Below are positions 61,343 through 64,000 of a DNA stretch of 64,000 bases, in pieces. Location of the stretch: NCBI GenBank assembly GCA_017744935.1, contig JAGIAI010000018.1:39742-103741 (forward strand), written 5' to 3'. The translations under genes and the position numbers were made by a program. This DNA comes from Variovorax sp. GTDB taxonomy: Bacteria; Pseudomonadota; Gammaproteobacteria; Burkholderiales; Burkholderiaceae_C. The number at the start of each line of letters is the position of its first letter. The stretch's first letter is position 1. Below the pieces are notes generated by a model. The model was not told the DNA's origin. It searched no databases and saw only the letters and a program-made list of their open reading frames with translations.

Positions 61343-61765
61343 TCAGTGCCGCCCGACGATGGCGGCGGTAGCCATCAGTTCTTCGAGCAGCGCCAGCGAA
61401 ACCTTGCCCGAGACCGAGTACGGATCGAGTTCCGGCCGCTCGGAGTACTTGAGCAGCGTCGACGCATTGAGCTTCGACAGGTTGACCTGCCCCATGGTCC
61501 AGCCGCCGAAACGGCGCTCCGAGATCTCTTCGTAGTGCAGCAGCACCACGTCCTTGTGCCGGGGGTCCTTCTGGATGTGGCCGTAGAGCTCGCTGATCGC
61601 CATGCGGCCGCCTTCGATCGCCTGCAGGAATACGCCGCCGCCATAGCAAAGGATGCCTGTGATGCCGCACGACGTGTTGTGCGAGCGCGATTGGGCCAGG
61701 ATCGCGTCGATGGCTTCCTGGCTGGTGTCCACGGCGCGGCTGGCGTAGAGAAGACGTACGAGCAT
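61343..61765 (-). CDS. Short BLUF photoreceptor
   Basis: A 140-residue protein that is one BLUF domain (about 1-95) plus a helical cap (LLKYSERPELDPY, VSLALLEELM). The flavin-site residues have the spacing expected from AppA: Y7 (YASR), N30 (SHNTS), Q48 (FLQAIEG), W89 and M91 (GGWTMG). It should bind FAD and respond to blue light. There is no attached effector domain, so it acts through a partner. It starts 5 bases after the folE stop and precedes DUF429. Confidence 0.92.
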   Translation of the reverse strand: MLVRLLYASRAVDTSQEAIDAILAQSRSHNTSCGITGILCYGGGVFLQAIEGGRMAISELYGHIQKDPRHKDVVLLHYEEISERRFGGWTMGQVNLSKLNASTLLKYSERPELDPYSVSGKVSLALLEELMATAAIVGRH

Positions 61766-61770
61766 GGTGT

Positions 61771-62502
61771 TCAGCGCTGGCGCGGAAGAAGGGAAAGAAA
61801 TTCGCGACGCAGGTTCGGGTCCTTGAGGAAGACGCCGCGCATCACGGAGTTGATCATCTTGCTGTCCATCTCCTTGACGCCGCGCCACTGCATGCAGAAG
61901 TGCTCCGCCTCCACCACCAGCGCGAGACCGTCGGGCTGGGTCTTTTCCTGGATCAGATCGGCGAGCTGCACCACGGCCTCTTCCTGGATCTGCGGACGGC
62001 CCATGACCCATTCAGCGAGGCGCGCGTATTTCGAGAGGCCGATCACATTGGTCTTCTCGTTGGGCATGACGCCAATCCACAGCTTGCCGATGATCGGGCA
62101 GAAATGGTGCGAGCAGGCGCTGCGCACCGTGATCGGCCCGACGATCATCAGCTCGTTGAGATGCTCCGCATTGGGGAATTCGGTGAGCGAGGGCTGGTTC
62201 ACGTAGCGGCCCTTGAACACCTCCTGCAGGTACATCTTGGCCACGCGCCGGGCGGTGTTGTCCGTGTTGTGATCGTTCTCGATATCGATCACGAGACTGC
62301 GGAGCACGCCCTTCATCTTGTCCTCGACCTCGTCGAGAAGATGCTCGAGCTCGCCCGGCTCGATGAATTCGGCGATGTTGTCGTTGGCGTTGAAGCGTCG
62401 TCGCGCGGCCAGCAGCCGCTCGCGAATCTTCACGGACACGGGTGTGCCCTCGTCTTCAGCCCCGTCCGCGGGGCGCCGTACGGCGTCGATGGTCCTTAGC
62501 AT
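61771..62502 (-). CDS. folE: GTP cyclohydrolase I
   Basis: A 243-residue enzyme that converts GTP to 7,8-dihydroneopterin triphosphate, the first step to folate and pterins. The zinc and GTP sites read CSHHFCPIIGKLWIGVMP and VVEAEHFCMQWRGVK. The following region (EMDSKMINSVMRGVFL) matches the layout of Bacillus-type MtrA but lacks the Thr residues usual there. The N-terminus (about 1-70) is longer than in E. coli. It precedes the BLUF gene by five bases. Confidence 0.92.
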   Translation of the reverse strand: MLRTIDAVRRPADGAEDEGTPVSVKIRERLLAARRRFNANDNIAEFIEPGELEHLLDEVEDKMKGVLRSLVIDIENDHNTDNTARRVAKMYLQEVFKGRYVNQPSLTEFPNAEHLNELMIVGPITVRSACSHHFCPIIGKLWIGVMPNEKTNVIGLSKYARLAEWVMGRPQIQEEAVVQLADLIQEKTQPDGLALVVEAEHFCMQWRGVKEMDSKMINSVMRGVFLKDPNLRREFLSLLPRQR

Positions 62503-62572
62503 CCAAGCATCCTAACAGCGAATGGCCGCCGGCCGATTAGCCCTACAGCGCCCTACCCGCTTACGGTTGTTG

Positions 62573-63331
62573 CTACTGTTTCGATAGCAAAAAATCGGTC
62601 ACGAGCGGGAGATGGTCAGACATCCGCGCCCAGATCGGACCGCGAGGCACCGAACACGCGACCGGTGTCAGCCTCCGCCCATAAATGAAATCGAGCTGGG
62701 TCACCGGCAGCCGCGACGGATAGGTCAGGATGCGCGGCCCGCGCAGGTCGCTCGAATCGCGCATGCCCATGGCATTCATCGCGTAGCGCATGCGCGCGCC
62801 CCAGTCATTGAAGTCACCGGCCACCACCAGTGCCTCGTTGGGCGGAATTTCGCGATCGACAAACTCCCGGAGCTGGGCCACCTGCCGAATCCGGCTGCCC
62901 TTGATCAGCCCCAGATGCACCACGATGGCGTGCACCGGCACGCCGTCGACGTCAATCACGACGTGCAGCAATCCGCGCTGCTCGAAGCGATGGTCGGAGA
63001 TGTCCTGGTGGGTCTTGCGCACAACGGGCCAGCGGGTCAGCAGCGCATTGCCGTGCTCGCCGTGCTTGGTGATCGCGTTGGTCTCGTAGACCGCCGTGTA
63101 CCCTTCAGGCGCGAGGAAATCCGCCTGGGGCAACTCCGGCCAATGCCGGAATCGCATCGCAGCCTGCCGGTTCATCTTGCGAACCTCCTGGAGGCAGACG
63201 ATGTCCGCGTCCAACTGCTCGATGGCGTGGCCGAGATTGTGAATTTCGAGGCGCCGCGCTGGGCCGATGCCTTGCACACCCTTGTGGATGTTGTAGGTGG
63301 CCACGCGGAGGGTGTTCGCCTGCGGATTCAT
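62573..63331 (-). CDS. Endonuclease/exonuclease/phosphatase (EEP) family protein
   Basis: A 252-residue hydrolase of the DNase I/YbhP group. The motifs LRVATYNIHKGVQG, DIVCLQEVRKM (catalytic Glu), VVHLGLIKGSRIRQ, VVAGDFNDWG and MSDHLPLVTDF (Asp-His) are intact. Substrate may be nucleic acid, an inositol phosphate or a phospholipid. It overlaps the nudB gene upstream by four bases (ATGA). A weak short hairpin overlaps the 3' end. Confidence 0.91.
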   Translation of the reverse strand: MNPQANTLRVATYNIHKGVQGIGPARRLEIHNLGHAIEQLDADIVCLQEVRKMNRQAAMRFRHWPELPQADFLAPEGYTAVYETNAITKHGEHGNALLTRWPVVRKTHQDISDHRFEQRGLLHVVIDVDGVPVHAIVVHLGLIKGSRIRQVAQLREFVDREIPPNEALVVAGDFNDWGARMRYAMNAMGMRDSSDLRGPRILTYPSRLPVTQLDFIYGRRLTPVACSVPRGPIWARMSDHLPLVTDFLLSKQ

Positions 63332-63795
63332 CGCGCAAATTGTGGCAGCAGGAGGATGGCTTCGGCGTTCGATGGAGAAAAACAGGCGTCCGCCGCTTCG
63401 CGATAGGGCAGCCAGCGCCAGTCCGTATGTTCGCGCGGATCGAGCTGTGGCGTCACGCGATCGGGCAGGCACAGCCCGAAAAGGTGCTCCGTGTTGTGCG
63501 TCACACCTGGCGCATAGCGGGAGCGCCAGCGCGGGTAGATCTCGTAGATGTTTTCGAGACCCCAGTCGACCAGCTGGGCAGCCAGTCCGGACCCTTCGCT
63601 GCAATCGATGCCTGTTTCCTCAGCCACTTCGCGCGAGGCGGTGAGGGCCAACGGCTCGTCTTCCGAATCCCTGCTGCCAGTGACCGACTGCCAGAAATCC
63701 TCGGCGTCGGCACGGCGTATCAGGAGAACGTCCAGTACCGGCGTGTGGATCACGACCAGCACCGACTCCGGGATTTTCCAGGGGCGCTCGTTCAT
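63328..63795 (-). CDS. nudB: Dihydroneopterin triphosphate pyrophosphatase
   Basis: A 155-residue Nudix hydrolase that removes pyrophosphate from dihydroneopterin triphosphate, the step after FolE in folate synthesis. The Nudix box is visible with REVAEETGI, preceded by GSRDSEDEPLALTA. The NudB-type start IPESVLVVIHT is also conserved. It follows aspS, as in many proteobacteria, and overlaps the EEP gene by four bases. Confidence 0.93.
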   Translation of the reverse strand: MNERPWKIPESVLVVIHTPVLDVLLIRRADAEDFWQSVTGSRDSEDEPLALTASREVAEETGIDCSEGSGLAAQLVDWGLENIYEIYPRWRSRYAPGVTHNTEHLFGLCLPDRVTPQLDPREHTDWRWLPYREAADACFSPSNAEAILLLPQFAR

Positions 63796-63812
63796 TGCAG
63801 CCCCTCTGTCGG

Positions 63813-64000
63813 TCAGTTTGCGGCTTGCGGATTGCGCAGCTTGATGTGCAGCTCGCGCAGCTGTTTCTCGTCGACCGGGCTCGGCGCCTGCGTGAGCAGA
63901 TCCTGAGCGCGCTGGGTCTTCGGGAAGGCGATCACGTCGCGGATCGACTCGGCGCCGCTCAGGAGCATCACGAGGCGGTCGAGGCCGATCGCGATACCAC
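63813..64000 (-). CDS. aspS: Aspartyl-tRNA synthetase, C-terminal end
   Basis: Only the last 61 or so residues are inside the window. The minus-strand translation has [19 protein letters not shown] and [17 protein letters not shown], the class II motif 3 arginine and the C-terminal tail of AspS. The tail ends [13 protein letters not shown]. The enzyme charges tRNA-Asp. It ends 17 bases before nudB. The start lies past the window. Confidence 0.93.
   Translation of the reverse strand, partial: GIAIGLDRLVMLLSGAESIRDVIAFPKTQRAQDLLTQAPSPVDEKQLRELHIKLRNPQAAN

Noticed and set aside
62572..62588. Short inverted repeat GCTA-N9-TAGC followed by an A-run, thought to be a Comamonadaceae intergenic repeat or terminator
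   Set aside because: Only four pairs are perfect and it overlaps the 3' end of the EEP gene, so it is too weak to list.
1..64000. CRISPR arrays, tRNA and rRNA genes, insertion sequences
   Set aside because: I looked on both strands for direct-repeat arrays, cloverleaf-like segments and transposase frames and found none. Short or degenerate copies could still be missed by eye.

Overview
The window is GC-rich, densely packed chromosomal DNA from a betaproteobacterium. Gene content points to Burkholderiales, family Comamonadaceae, most likely Variovorax or a close relative. The clues are a DUF3460 gene directly before scpA, DUF3305/DUF3306 genes beside a formate dehydrogenase, a yqjDE-like stress operon, and aspS-nudB order. 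The genus is inferred from memory of gene order and protein style, not from a database search. I saw no rRNA, tRNA, CRISPR array, insertion sequence or prophage.

Layout. Bases 1-8793 hold a two-partner secretion locus: the end of a TpsB transporter and a complete 2775-residue filamentous-haemagglutinin-like TpsA. A LuxR-type response regulator and a 7TM sensor kinase follow (8837-11352). Bases 11376-16598 carry an Smr protein, a truncated haemoglobin, a 2-oxoglutarate/iron oxygenase, an acetyltransferase and an FtsX-type permease.

Bases 16654-36865 form a formate-oxidation region. One minus-strand block encodes a Tat-exported, membrane-linked formate dehydrogenase (alpha, beta, gamma) with FdhD, a TorD-type chaperone, a Tat-signal miniprotein, DUF3305 and DUF3306 proteins, a multi-cluster ferredoxin and two uncharacterised exported proteins. 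A second minus-strand block encodes a cytosolic NAD-linked formate dehydrogenase, with the diaphorase subunits fused in one chain, plus an oxalate/formate-family transporter and two LysR regulators. A GAF protein and an FHA protein lie tail to tail between the blocks. The two enzymes could send formate electrons either to the membrane quinone/cytochrome pool or to NADH; a single fdhD could serve both.

Bases 36882-54914 are mostly housekeeping: mrp, a CysB-type regulator, a patatin, metG, a SulP transporter, lipoproteins, scpA, gpsA, secB, grxC, a rhodanese, gpmA, a C-terminal processing protease, a MoeB/ThiF enzyme and an AsmA protein.

Bases 54925-60368 look like a stress and envelope module: a lone receiver protein, a LuxR regulator divergent from a CHASE3 kinase, DUF1328, a YqjD/YqjE-like operon ending in a ferritin-like protein, and CsbD. 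Bases 60493-64000 are a minus-strand run: aspS (partial), nudB, an EEP nuclease, folE, a short BLUF photoreceptor and a DUF429 protein. The folE-BLUF pair, five bases apart, is the most suggestive uncharacterised arrangement; it hints at a link between blue light and pterin synthesis. The unexplained exported proteins and redox accessories of the first formate dehydrogenase operon come next.
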